From Cupriavidus necator A5-1 (GTDB taxonomy: Bacteria; Pseudomonadota; Gammaproteobacteria; Burkholderiales; Burkholderiaceae), in assembly GCF_000744095.1 (NCBI RefSeq), contig NZ_JQLI01000001.1, positions 1,488,001 to 1,552,000 on the forward strand: a stretch of 64,000 nucleotides of DNA, given 5' to 3'. Below the pieces are notes generated by a model. That model was not told the DNA's origin. It made no database searches and saw nothing but the letters and a program-made list of their open reading frames with translations. The translations under genes and the position numbers were made by a program. Shown here piece by piece: positions 36,092-44,082 of this stretch (positions within the stretch are counted from its first letter, which is position 1; the number at the start of each line of letters is the position of its first letter).

Positions 36092-37711
36092 TCAGGTCGA
36101 GCGAGCGATGCGCTGTTCGAGGAGGTGGGGAAGTCGGGGAATGTGATTGGTGTGTGTGATGCGGTCCGCCAGGTAGTCCCAGAACGAGATTCCCAGCTTT
36201 CGACAGGTCTTCTTCAAGCTCGAGAAGGTGTCACGGCATTGACGACCGAGTTCGCTGCGCGTGCCGCCACTGATCTTCTGCTTTTTCACGTGGTCGCGAA
36301 TGTCGCGTTCACTGCCGTTGGTATGCAGTGGGATCTCGGGGCGTTCGAGCACCAAGAGCAGCTCGGACTTGTTCTTGTGAAGGCGTCTGAGCAAACGGTC
36401 CAGCGTTGCGTAACGGGTCTTTTGGATGAAGACTGCGTCAAAGCGTTTTTGCAGTTCGGCTTTGCGCCGGATCGTCGGATTCTGCTTGTATTCCTTCAGA
36501 TCCGCATAGAGCGACCAGATTTCGCTGCGCACACGGGCAATATCCTCTCGATGTAGGTCATTGAGCGGCAGCAGCTTGTGCACGAGACGCTCGGCGTGGA
36601 CCCAGCATAAGCCGTGAATCAACACATTGAACTGTCCCGCATCATCGCTGATGATGGCCAGATCCTGGGCTACGCCACGTCGCCTCAGGCTGCCCACTAA
36701 TGCCCCTTCGGTAGCGATGTTCCGGTGGCGGGTAACGTCCATGCCCAGGCTGTCCAGATGAGACAGCCACGCACTCTGGTTGGCGAAGCTCGCGCACTCA
36801 TGCTGACGCAGCCCTTCCACGAACGCCTGTGGGAGCTCATGCTTTTTCATGTAGGAGAGGGCCTCGTCGTTGACCTGGTAGCCATGTCCCGCTGCGAGCA
36901 GTTCGAGGAAATTGATGCGACTCTTCGTGCTTGTGCCTTTGAACCAGGCGAAGTGCTCGTTACCGATGTGGGTGACGTAGCCGTTGCGCCCCTGATGCCG
37001 CGTGCCGGTGTCGTCGACCGTCACATACGCCGAGAGCGCCAGCCCCGTCGACAGCAGACCCTCCTTTTCCTCGTGGAAGCACTGCTTGTCCTCCTGCAGC
37101 AGCGCATTCATCTGCCCGGACGAGATCTCGATACCCCATTCCCGCAACTGCTCGCACAGCAGCGGCTGCGTCACGTGGCAGTGGTGATATTGGTACAGCA
37201 CGTAACTGACCAGTGTCGCGCCAAAGTGGCTGCCGGCAACGGCCTTGGGCAGCTGCCCGGTCAGCGTTTGACCGTCCGGAGTCTGCCAGCGTGCGAGCCG
37301 GTAGCGCGTATTGTGGGTCCCGATCACGAGGTCCTGCACCACGAAATCCCGGTAGCCCTTGAACCGCGAGCCAGACGGGATAGACTCGGCCGGCTGGATG
37401 ACTTGCTCGCAATCGATCTTCAGCTGCCCCGTCTTGCTCCTGGCGGGCGAACCGCGTCGACTGGCTGGTTTGCCCTGCTGCTGCCGATTGGACTCGCTGG
37501 TTTTGCCGGCCTCCTCATGCATGCGGCTTGGCTTGAACGTCGGGCGCTTCTTCTCTCCCTTGAGCACCGCGACCTCGTCTTTCATGTGCCCCGCGTTCTC
37601 CACCAGACGATGGATGAGCGCCACGAGATCTTCACCCCAGGCCAGCACCTTCAGCACCGCCGGCGTACGTTCGGCCTCGGCAATGTACGGCGCAACAAGC
37701 TTCTTCTTCAC
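36092..37711 (-). CDS. IS66-family transposase (TnpC type)
   Basis: 539 residues from a GTG start. The N-terminal region is charged and helical, followed by SKTGQLKIDCEQVI. The DDE nuclease region shows VTVDDTGTRHQG (first Asp), IISDDAGQFNVLIHGLCWVHAER (second Asp and the IS66 CHAHAR-like motif) and PLHTNGSERDIR (Glu). The reading frame stays open upstream of the GTG into the 3' end of the short frame at 37725-37904, so the translated start may be different, possibly by frameshifting. It should catalyse movement of its own element. Confidence 0.92.
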   Translation of the reverse strand: MKKKLVAPYIAEAERTPAVLKVLAWGEDLVALIHRLVENAGHMKDEVAVLKGEKKRPTFKPSRMHEEAGKTSESNRQQQGKPASRRGSPARSKTGQLKIDCEQVIQPAESIPSGSRFKGYRDFVVQDLVIGTHNTRYRLARWQTPDGQTLTGQLPKAVAGSHFGATLVSYVLYQYHHCHVTQPLLCEQLREWGIEISSGQMNALLQEDKQCFHEEKEGLLSTGLALSAYVTVDDTGTRHQGRNGYVTHIGNEHFAWFKGTSTKSRINFLELLAAGHGYQVNDEALSYMKKHELPQAFVEGLRQHECASFANQSAWLSHLDSLGMDVTRHRNIATEGALVGSLRRRGVAQDLAIISDDAGQFNVLIHGLCWVHAERLVHKLLPLNDLHREDIARVRSEIWSLYADLKEYKQNPTIRRKAELQKRFDAVFIQKTRYATLDRLLRRLHKNKSELLLVLERPEIPLHTNGSERDIRDHVKKQKISGGTRSELGRQCRDTFSSLKKTCRKLGISFWDYLADRITHTNHIPRLPHLLEQRIARST

Positions 37712-37724
37712 GGCCGCAGTCAGG

Positions 37725-37904
37725 CTACGCGCGCTTTGCAGCTCTTCTCAGCTCAGCGAGTTCCTGTTCCAGTTGCTCCTTCTCCTGCTGCAAGCCATTG
37801 GCCATGTCGACCAATCCCTCAACCCATGCCAACACCTCAAGTTCTTTTGGCGTCAATCCTTCTCGCGCGATGTCCGGCAGCGTGATTTTTTGGCAAGTGG
37901 TCAT
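37725..37904 (-). CDS. Short coiled-coil protein inside the IS66 element
   Basis: 59 residues from the ATG at 37904, with LTPKELEVLAWVEGLVDMANGLQQ and a run of Glu/Gln heptads that predicts a coiled coil. Its sequence parallels the N-terminus of the adjacent transposase (RTPAVLKVLAWGEDLVALIHRL), so it looks like a duplicated N-terminal module. The stop lies 13 bases before the transposase GTG, in another frame. It could be a separate accessory protein, or the true N-terminus of the transposase joined by frameshifting near AAAG. Confidence 0.6.
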   Translation of the reverse strand: MTTCQKITLPDIAREGLTPKELEVLAWVEGLVDMANGLQQEKEQLEQELAELRRAAKRA

Positions 37905-38073
37905 GACCTGGGCAGCGTGGATGGCGACGGCGAAAGTTAACATCTCCACCCAGCGTTTACAAGTGGAACTCGTTGCGGCTTACGGCAAGGTCGCGCCGAT
38001 ATTTCCACCCCGACATTCCAGTCACCGGCCACGCCTCACCACCTGGCCTTGCCCCGGCTTATTGAGAACTTAC

Positions 38074-38081
38074 TGGGATTC
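38074..38081. repeat. Target-site duplication, right copy
   Basis: TGGGATTC directly follows the right inverted repeat of the IS66-family element. Confidence 0.9.
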
Positions 38082-38150
38082 GATGTCTGGGACGCCAATT
38101 GGCGATATTAATCCGGATTATACGAATTGACTGATTCATTATGTCTCGAG

Positions 38151-38241
38151 TGTCGATAAAATTGACGATTCATTTTCCGCCACCTTTGTGCGACAAGGGT
38201 TCCAGCCGGACACCCCAGTGACAAATTTATTTTGCGCTACG
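38151..38241. repeat. Dispersed repeat R2, copy 2
   Basis: Second copy of the 90-base repeat at 20257-20346, same orientation, with scattered differences. It lies just beyond the end of the IS6-type transposase remnant. Confidence 0.65.
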
Positions 38242-38286
38242 CAATAAGAGCGATCAGTCGACAAGAAGCCGGCGGTGATGGTTGGC

Positions 38287-38778
38287 TCATGCGGCCAGGG
38301 AATAGAATGCTGTGCTACGGACGCAGTGGCCCTACCGGAGCGCTGCATCTGCCCCTTGGCGACCATATGCATCAACTCGATGCCGCCAAGGAGAATCCGC
38401 GCGCAGCGCTCGAAAAAGCGCCGTGCCGCAGCCTTGTCGCGCTGGGCGCGCAGCAGGAAGTCGATGGTATTGCCGGCCCTGTCCATCGCCCGATACAGAT
38501 ATTTCCACTGACCGCGTACCGGGATGTAGGTCTCGTCCATGCGCCAGCTTTTTTCCCACAGGGCGCTTGCGACGACGAAACACCTTGTGCAGCGCCGGCA
38601 GTAGCTGGAGCGCCCAGCGATGGACGGTTGAGTGATCGACTGAGATACCGCGCTCGGCCATCATTTCTTCGAGCTGACGCAGGCTCAGCGGATAGGCGAC
38701 GTACCAGCGCACGCAGGTCAGCATCACGTCCAGCGGGTAGTGCAGACGCTTCAATACTTTCGCAATCTCCAAGTTCAT
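38287..38778 (-). pseudogene. IS6-family transposase, internally deleted
   Basis: Leftward from the ATG at 38778 the IS6 family is clear: LHYPLDVMLTCVRWYVAYPLS, GISVDHSTVHRW. After a frameshift near 38550 come WRMDETYIPVRGQWKYLYRA with the first catalytic Asp, then DFLLRAQRDKAAARRFFER. This runs straight into CARILLGGIELMHMVAKGQ, which is the extreme C-terminus of the family. About 100 residues with the second Asp and the Glu are missing. The end (FYSLAA) is reached only in another frame. The protein is inactive. Confidence 0.85.
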
Positions 38779-38830
38779 GACCCGCTGGCCATACGTGCTG
38801 AGTTCGACACCGACCCATTCTATCGGAGGC

Positions 38831-38992
38831 TTACTGCGACAAGGCCCCCTCCTCAATAGTAAGCCGCCCGTCCCCAAGCAACTGGTCGAGCACGCCCCAC
38901 GGGAACGCACCGTGCATCCCGCCGCCCTGCAAAGCGAGTGCGATCGGCTTTTGCGCGCCACTGCCCGGCTGTCTTCCGCTCGTTGTAGCCAT
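38831..38992 (-). pseudogene. Patatin-like phospholipase, N-terminal fragment
   Basis: 53 codons from the ATG at 38992, which has GGAG eight bases upstream. The sequence KPIALALQGGGMHGAFPWG followed by VLDQLLGDGRLTIE is the glycine-rich oxyanion motif of bacterial patatins. The frame ends just before the expected GTSAG catalytic serine motif, where the IS6-type remnant begins (GGCCTTGTCGCAG). The gene seems to have been cut by that element. The rest of the patatin gene is not found on the other side. Confidence 0.75.
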
Positions 38993-39022
38993 CCCGAAGC
39001 TCCTCGGTGGTGCTGCGGGGCA

Positions 39023-40216
39023 TCATGGGCGCTGCGCGTCGTTCCGCCCAGTCAGGAACCACGTACGCAGCTCACCCACGCCTTTGGCTGCGATCGTGCC
39101 ACGCTCCTCGAAGAAGAATGGCTCCGCGAGGTACTGCCGGGTGGCCTCCGTAACCTGCACGCGACCGGCCACGCCATGGGACTCCATACGGCTGGCGATA
39201 TTGACGGCGTCACCCCACAAGTCATAGATGAACTTGCGCTTGCCGACGACACCGGCCACCACCGCACCACTGTTGATGCCAACCCGCAACTGCAAGTTGT
39301 AGCCGTTGCGCGCATTGAAGCCGGCCAGCGCGTCGATCATGTCCAGCGCCATGTGCGCCGCCCGTGCTGCGTGATCGGCCGCCGCGACCGGCAGCCCTGC
39401 GGCAGCCATATAGGCATCGCCGATGGTCTTGATCTTCTCGAGGCCGCGACGGTCGGCAATGCTGTCGAAGTCGGTGAAGATCTCATCGAGCACCGCCACC
39501 AGCCGCTCGGGGTTCATGCCGGCAGAAAAGCGGGTGAATTCAACGATGTCGGCGAACAATACAGTGGCCTCCTGAAAACTGTCGGCAATCACTCCGGGGT
39601 GCGCCTTCAGGCGCTCGGCAATCGGGTAGGGCAGCACGTTGAGCAGCAACCGCTCCGACACCTGCTGCTCCACGACGATCTTGTCGTACAGCTCCTTGAG
39701 CTCGTCCCTCTGATGGCGGATCAGTTCGCGGCTGGTCTCCAGCGCCTGTTCGGCTTGCCGGCGCTCGACGATCTCCTGCTGCAGCTGCGCGTTTTGCGCC
39801 TCCAGCCGCCGTTGCATCGCATGCAGGTTCAGGTGCGTGCCGACCCGCGCCATCACTTCGTCGATCTGCAGCGGCTTGGTGACATAGTCGACCCCGCCCG
39901 CCTTGAACGCGGTGATCTTGTGCTCGGTCTCGGTCAGCGAGGTCATGAAAATCACCGGGATCTTTCGGGTGCTTGCCAGCGCCTTCAAGCGGCGGCAGAC
40001 TCCAAAGCCGTCCAGTCCCGGCATCATCACGTCGAGCAGGATCAGGTCTGGCTGTACAAAGTCGGCGCGTTGCAGCCCTTCTTCGCCGTCCTGCGCGACG
40101 ACGATCCGAAAGCCGTGGTCCTCAAGACTCTCCACGATCACGTCCAGGTTGGCTGGCGTGTCATCCACAATCAGGATCGTGTGGGTGCCAGTTTCCTGTG
40201 CCAAGGTCGCCGTCAT
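39023..40216 (-). CDS. Response regulator fused to class III adenylate cyclase
   Basis: 397 residues. An N-terminal receiver domain (about 12-130) has the acidic pair D18-D19, phospho-acceptor D62 in LLDVMMPGLDG and the conserved K114 in VTKP. A coiled coil (about 135-185) leads to a class III cyclase domain (about 215-365): metal ligands D223 (FADIVEFT) and D267 (TIGDAYMA), adenine-selecting K263 and D332 (YDLWGDAVN), and R343. The residues predict cAMP rather than cGMP. The start codon overlaps the stop of the hybrid kinase gene as ATGA, so the kinase probably phosphorylates this receiver and sets cyclase activity. Confidence 0.93.
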   Translation of the reverse strand: MTATLAQETGTHTILIVDDTPANLDVIVESLEDHGFRIVVAQDGEEGLQRADFVQPDLILLDVMMPGLDGFGVCRRLKALASTRKIPVIFMTSLTETEHKITAFKAGGVDYVTKPLQIDEVMARVGTHLNLHAMQRRLEAQNAQLQQEIVERRQAEQALETSRELIRHQRDELKELYDKIVVEQQVSERLLLNVLPYPIAERLKAHPGVIADSFQEATVLFADIVEFTRFSAGMNPERLVAVLDEIFTDFDSIADRRGLEKIKTIGDAYMAAAGLPVAAADHAARAAHMALDMIDALAGFNARNGYNLQLRVGINSGAVVAGVVGKRKFIYDLWGDAVNIASRMESHGVAGRVQVTEATRQYLAEPFFFEERGTIAAKGVGELRTWFLTGRNDAQRP

Positions 40217-42027
40217 GGCGCTGGCCTCCTTTCCAAGTGCCGCTCCACAAGGCTTAGAATGGCCTTGGACTGGTACCCCTTGGCCAACAGGCGCAGTTGG
40301 TCGGCGAACGGACGATAGCGCTCATCGAGCTCGGCTAAGTGAGCGGCGCGCTGCACTATGTCGCGCATGTTTCCCTCCCGCGCCAGACGATGCAGGATTT
40401 CCATCTCCTGCGCCGGTGGCACCAGCAGCGGCCCGGGCGCCTGATGTTCGGGAGCGGAGCTCGCTGGTGGCGCTGCGTAAGTCCAGTTGAGCTTCAGCAG
40501 GCTGGCGATCTGTGCCAGGAGCATGCCGAAGTCGATCGGTTTGGGCTGGAACGCGCTCATGCCGGCTGCCAGGCTGCTCTCCTTGTCGCCACCGGAAGCG
40601 CTGGCGGAAATCGCGATGATCGGCACATCCTTCTGGGCCGGCAGCTGGCGCAGGCGGCGCGTGGCTTCCAGCCCGCCCATCTCCGGCATGACGATGTCCA
40701 TCAAGATCAAGTCCGGGCGCAAGGTTTGGGCTTTTTCCAGTCCCTCGCAGCCGTTTTCCGCCTCGACCATCTCAAAGCCGATCTGGCCCAACATGTCGAC
40801 CAGCACGGCCCGATTCTCGGCCACATCATCGACGACCAACACCTTCTTGCGCGGCCCCTGATAGCCGGTCACGACCCCTGCGGCAGACGGCGGCGCGATC
40901 TCGAGCTCGACCACCGGCAGCTCCAGCTCGAACCAGAAGGTGCTGCCCTGGCCGATCCGGCTCTCGACCCGGATCTCGCCCCCCATCAGGCGCACAAAGC
41001 GCTGGCTGATGGCCAGGCCCAGGCCGCTGCCTCCGAGCCGGCGTTGCGCGTCGCCGCCTTGCTCGAAAGGCTGGAAGATGGATTCCAATTGCTCCTCGCG
41101 GATGCCGATGCCGGTGTCTTGTACTTCGAAGCGCAGCCGGGCGGGAGGCGCAAAGCGCACGTGCAGGCTAACCTGACCGCGGTCGGTGAACTTGACGGCA
41201 TTGGCCAGCAGGTTGAGCAGCGCCTGGCGTAGCCGCTTCTCGTCGGCGCGTATGCCCCCGGGCAAGTCCGGCGCAGTATCACAGATAAAGACCACGCCCT
41301 TCTGCTCTGCCTTGACGCTGATGATCTCGGCAATGATACGCAGGAACTTGGCCAGCGGGATGTAGGTGAGGTCGAGCTCCTGCTTGCCAGCTTCGATCTT
41401 GGCGAAATCCAGCACATCGTTGATGAGCGTCAGCAGTTGCTCGCCGCTTTGCTGGATCACGCGCAGCCCCGCGACCTGCCGCTCGCCCAGCGTGGTGTCC
41501 CGCAGCAGTATCTGCGCGTAGCCAAGAATACCGTTCAGCGGCGTGCGCAGCTCATGGCTCATGCTGGCAAGGAAATCAGATTTCGCGCGGTTGGCTCTTT
41601 CTGCCGCAGCCTGCAGCTGCTTTTGGTCCTCAATGTCGGTGCTGGTCCCAACCCATTTGACGATATGTCCATTCAAGTCTTTAAGCGGCAATCCACGGGC
41701 CAGATGCCATCGATAAACGCCATCGGAGGCTCTTTTCCAGCGGTATTCAGTTTCATAATCTTCACCACTCTTTAATGACCTCGTCCAGCGATCGATGGTA
41801 GGTTGCAAATCATTCGGGTGGAGTGCTTGAGTCCAGCCCCACCCTTGGAGTTGCTCAAAAGTAAGTCCCGTATAGGTGATCCACCGTTGATTGCTGTAGT
41901 CGATCCAACCATCCGGCATGGCTGTCCACACAATTTGGGGCATCGCATCTGCAAGCGACCTGAAGCGCCGTTCGCCCTCATCAATTTCCTCCGTCAAAGA
42001 AGGCAATTTTTCCGGGGGACTGGGCAT
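40213..42027 (-). CDS. PAS-containing hybrid histidine kinase
   Basis: 604 residues. A PAS/PAC unit (about 20-135) is followed by a dimerisation domain with H158 (SMSHELRTPLNGILGY), an ATPase domain with NLLANAVKF, QDTGIGI and GGSGLGLAIS, and a receiver domain with D444 in LILMDIVMPEMGG. About 95 C-terminal residues beyond the receiver are helical and may be a degenerate phosphotransfer domain, but I see no obvious phospho-His motif. No transmembrane segment is visible, so it is probably cytoplasmic. The overlap with the REC-cyclase gene shows that they form one operon and very likely one phosphorelay. Confidence 0.93.
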   Translation of the reverse strand: MPSPPEKLPSLTEEIDEGERRFRSLADAMPQIVWTAMPDGWIDYSNQRWITYTGLTFEQLQGWGWTQALHPNDLQPTIDRWTRSLKSGEDYETEYRWKRASDGVYRWHLARGLPLKDLNGHIVKWVGTSTDIEDQKQLQAAAERANRAKSDFLASMSHELRTPLNGILGYAQILLRDTTLGERQVAGLRVIQQSGEQLLTLINDVLDFAKIEAGKQELDLTYIPLAKFLRIIAEIISVKAEQKGVVFICDTAPDLPGGIRADEKRLRQALLNLLANAVKFTDRGQVSLHVRFAPPARLRFEVQDTGIGIREEQLESIFQPFEQGGDAQRRLGGSGLGLAISQRFVRLMGGEIRVESRIGQGSTFWFELELPVVELEIAPPSAAGVVTGYQGPRKKVLVVDDVAENRAVLVDMLGQIGFEMVEAENGCEGLEKAQTLRPDLILMDIVMPEMGGLEATRRLRQLPAQKDVPIIAISASASGGDKESSLAAGMSAFQPKPIDFGMLLAQIASLLKLNWTYAAPPASSAPEHQAPGPLLVPPAQEMEILHRLAREGNMRDIVQRAAHLAELDERYRPFADQLRLLAKGYQSKAILSLVERHLERRPAP

Positions 42028-42054
42028 GTTTGCCTACCTGATTAAGAGCAAAAA

Positions 42055-42300
42055 TATTGTTGGCAGCGCGCCCACGCTTTGCTAGTCGCGGCCCATCGAT
42101 CAAGGCGCCGTTCGGTTCCACCAACCCGTGCAAACGGTATTGCTTATCCCGTTCAATCATCACCGGACCGTACGCAGCATAGTGTGTGCCGTGATCCATG
42201 ACACGTCAAGCTGCTCGGACCAGCGCAAAGCGGAAATACCGCCCTTGTCCGAATCGGCGCGCGTCAATGTAGTTGTCGCCTCAGTCATATAGCCAACGGC
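42055..42300 (-). pseudogene. IS1595-family-like transposase remnant
   Basis: Minus-strand pieces in two frames read DKGGISALRWSEQLDVSWIT, AHTMLRTVR, then DKQYRLHGLVEPNGALIDG and AKRGRAANN. They resemble the N-terminal recognition region and the start of the DDE domain of IS1595-type transposases (normally SGLVELDDAFIGG), but the catalytic acidic residues are lost. No terminal repeats were identified. Confidence 0.5.
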
Positions 42301-42473
42301 CTTTCTTCGGTCTGTGACGCCATGGCCACCACCGAGTCGCGTTGAGGGTTGAGCGTCACGGCGCCGATGGGCGCCCAGTTGCGCATGCTGCCCGACCAGC
42401 GAGCCGGGTTGCATTCGCGGGCCTGAAGGTAGACATCATATCGAGCCGCGAGGATCTTCTGGTCGTCGAGCAC
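42285..42473 (-). pseudogene. Transposase C-terminal fragment, IS3-like
   Basis: A minus-strand frame with YDVYLQARECNPARWSG and RNWAPIGAVTLNPQR resembles the C-terminal tail of IS3-type OrfB transposases. Only about 60 residues remain. The family assignment is from memory of similar tails and is tentative. Confidence 0.4.
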
Positions 42474-42529
42474 AGATATTTGGCCGGGGTGGCGAACAGT
42501 TCGGACAGGGGCATGAGAGCCAAGCGAAG

Positions 42530-42685
42530 ATCGAGGTCGAACTCGAATCGGTCATCACCGTGGTCGACGCTTATCATTTCGGGCAGCTGAGCAATTCGAG
42601 CGCTTCCTCCGCGACCAGATCGGCTTTGTTCATCACCACGCTTGGCGATGCAATCGTGCGGGAGCAAGTTGCCTTCGCCGATGTC
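42530..42685. pseudogene. CobW/P47K GTPase, scrambled middle part
   Basis: The plus strand reads ELESVITVVDAYHFGQL, a CobW Walker-B-like motif. The next about 54 bases are meaningful only on the minus strand, as VVMNKADLVAEEALELL, the NKxDLV guanine-recognition motif. The plus strand then resumes with GDAIVREQVAFADV. In intact CobW proteins the order is VDA...F, EQVAFADV, then NKADLV. So one segment has been inverted and moved within the gene. CobW proteins are metal chaperones, and one type activates nitrile hydratase, whose remnants lie 0.7 kb away. Confidence 0.6.
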
Positions 42686-42872
42686 AGTGTCGCGTCGAAT
42701 CTGACGGGGCTTGTCATCGCGTCGCTATCACTGCTCTTTTCACGAAGCCGGCTGTGCCCCCGCCGACGACAAAGAACGACGCCCACGCGATGAACGTGGC
42801 CCACACAGGAACCGGAAATACAGTGGCTGTGAGGTACGTGTCAGCGAAGGCGAACAGGCCGATGCTAACCGT
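42685..42872. pseudogene. DUF1097-like membrane protein fragments in head-to-head orientation
   Basis: The minus strand from 42872 reads VSIGLFAFADTYLTATVFPV then PVWATFIAWASFFVVGGGTAGF, typical of DUF1097-type membrane proteins. The piece expected to follow (SVASNLTGLVIASLSLLF) is found on the plus strand at 42685-42742. The two parts therefore face each other across about position 42742, another sign of local inversion. The family call is tentative. Confidence 0.45.
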
Positions 42873-42961
42873 ATTTGCGCTTCAGACTTTTTCATCGAGT
42901 ACTCCTTGACCACGGAGGGCAATGCAGTGCGGGGGAGGACAGCCGACGCCGCAAAGCGCTA

Positions 42962-43303
42962 TTGCAGACAGTCCACGAACCCCTCGCGGAGGCGGCGCAT
43001 GTCAAGATTTCGACCAATGAATACGAATTTGTTGTCGCGCGCCTCGCCGGCGCGCCATGGCCGTCCCGGGCTGGCTTCGAGCAACATGTGGACGCTATGG
43101 AAATGGAATTGCCGCGGCTCCGAACGGAAGTGCAGCACACCTTTCATCCGCATCAGTTGCTGGCCGTGCTGTTGCATGAGTTGATTGATCCACCGGTTGA
43201 ACCGGTCCGGGTCGGAGCGCACCGCTTTCGACCAGCGCGCATGACTGGACCGACGCGTCGTGTTCGTGATCGTGAGTGGCGTCGTTGAGCAGTTCAGAGC
43301 GTC
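42962..43303 (-). pseudogene. CobW/P47K GTPase, C-terminal domain fragment
   Basis: The minus strand reads a histidine-rich linker (THDHEHDASVQSCAL, one frame), then DPDRFNRWINQLMQQHGQQL, RMKGVLHFRSEP, FHSVHMLLEASPGRPW, and DNKFVFIGRNLD. This is the C-terminal domain of CobW proteins with its metal-binding linker, broken by a frameshift near 43225. The GTPase domain is not upstream on the same strand but partly at 42530-42685, so the gene was broken and rearranged. Confidence 0.75.
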
Positions 43304-43375
43304 GGCACGCACACCTAGCAGGAAATCTGCGGGGACCTGTGAATTGGTGCCCGTGATGACCGCGGCGGTGCGGCT

Positions 43376-43809
43376 CAGCGAGCGAACCCTGAACTCAACC
43401 AGAAGATCGACTATTACCGTGCGAATCCCAGCGCACCGCTACCCAACCAGCCCAATCCGGCGATCGCCACTCAGATCAATGAGTACCCCACCAAAGGCGA
43501 TTCGGGCCTCCGCGGACTGAAGCAGGCGCCGCGCTTTGCACAAGGCGACGAGGTTCGCGGAGCCGACCCCGATGCAGTCGATCACACGCGCCTGCCAGGC
43601 TATCTGCGCGACAAGCGTGGCACGGTCGATGTCGTGTATCCCGGCGCGTTCTCGTATTTTGTCTCCACCGGGCCGGATGGGATTGGCGATCCGTGCCTGT
43701 GTATCGCGTGTCCTTCGACGCCGCCGACATCTGGGGCAAGGAAAAGAGCGAGCCAAACAAGACCATTTACGCGGACCTGTTCGAAGCCTATCTGCCGCCG
43801 TCCAACTGA
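43376..43809 (+). pseudogene. Nitrile hydratase beta subunit, C-terminal remnant
   Basis: The plus strand reads NPELNQKIDYYRANPSAPLP, FAQGDEVRGADPDAVDHTRL then PGYLRDKRGTVDVVY, and after a frameshift near 43690 VYRVSFDAADIWGKEKSEPN and YADLFEAYLPPSN, then stop. The HTRLPxYxRxKxG and WGxE...DLFEAYL segments are hallmarks of nitrile hydratase beta subunits. The N-terminal half is missing. The enzyme hydrates nitriles to amides at a cobalt or iron centre. Confidence 0.8.
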
Positions 43810-43831
43810 TGGGATACCCGGACCTACCATC

Positions 43832-44044
43832 ATGAGCGAACTATTCAAATACGACGACGACCGCGAAGCGGCCAGCGCAGCAAAAGTGCGGGCCTGGAAG
43901 CACTGCTGATCGAGAAGGGCGTCATTGGCAGCGACTCGGTCGATACCGTACTGAGTCACTTCGAGCGTCGCGGGACCATTCAACGGGGCGCGCATCGTTG
44001 CGCGCGCCTGGGTGGGATGGATTGCGGCGCGTGATGTCACGTAG
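43832..44044 (+). pseudogene. Nitrile hydratase alpha subunit, N-terminal remnant
   Basis: An ATG at 43832 starts MSELFKYDDDREAASAAKV. After a frameshift near 43890 the sequence continues LEALLIEKGVIGSDSVDTVL and GARIVARAWVGW, matching the N-terminus of alpha subunits. The metal-binding CTLCSC motif region is absent, as the sequence stops well before it. It follows the beta remnant in the beta-alpha order known for cobalt-type nitrile hydratases. Confidence 0.75.
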
Positions 44045-44082
44045 CCATGTCGAATGCAGGACTGCCCGCCTGCGCCCGGCGC

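Larger units (their letters stand above)
36052..38073. mobile_element. Intact IS66-family insertion sequence (ISBst12-like)
   Basis: The 2022-base element starts with GTAAGTTCTCAATAA and ends with its inverted copy. The inverted repeats extend about 26 bases, with CGGGGCAAG shared at the inner side. Perfect 8-base duplications of TGGGATTC flank it. The GTAA terminus and 8-base duplication are typical of IS66. It carries one large transposase gene and a short upstream frame, without classical tnpA and tnpB genes, as in the ISBst12 subgroup. The perfect duplication shows a recent insertion. Confidence 0.92.

Noticed and set aside
36725..37885. Plus-strand frame of 386 residues inside the IS66 element
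   Set aside because: It is antisense to the intact transposase and shows no family features.
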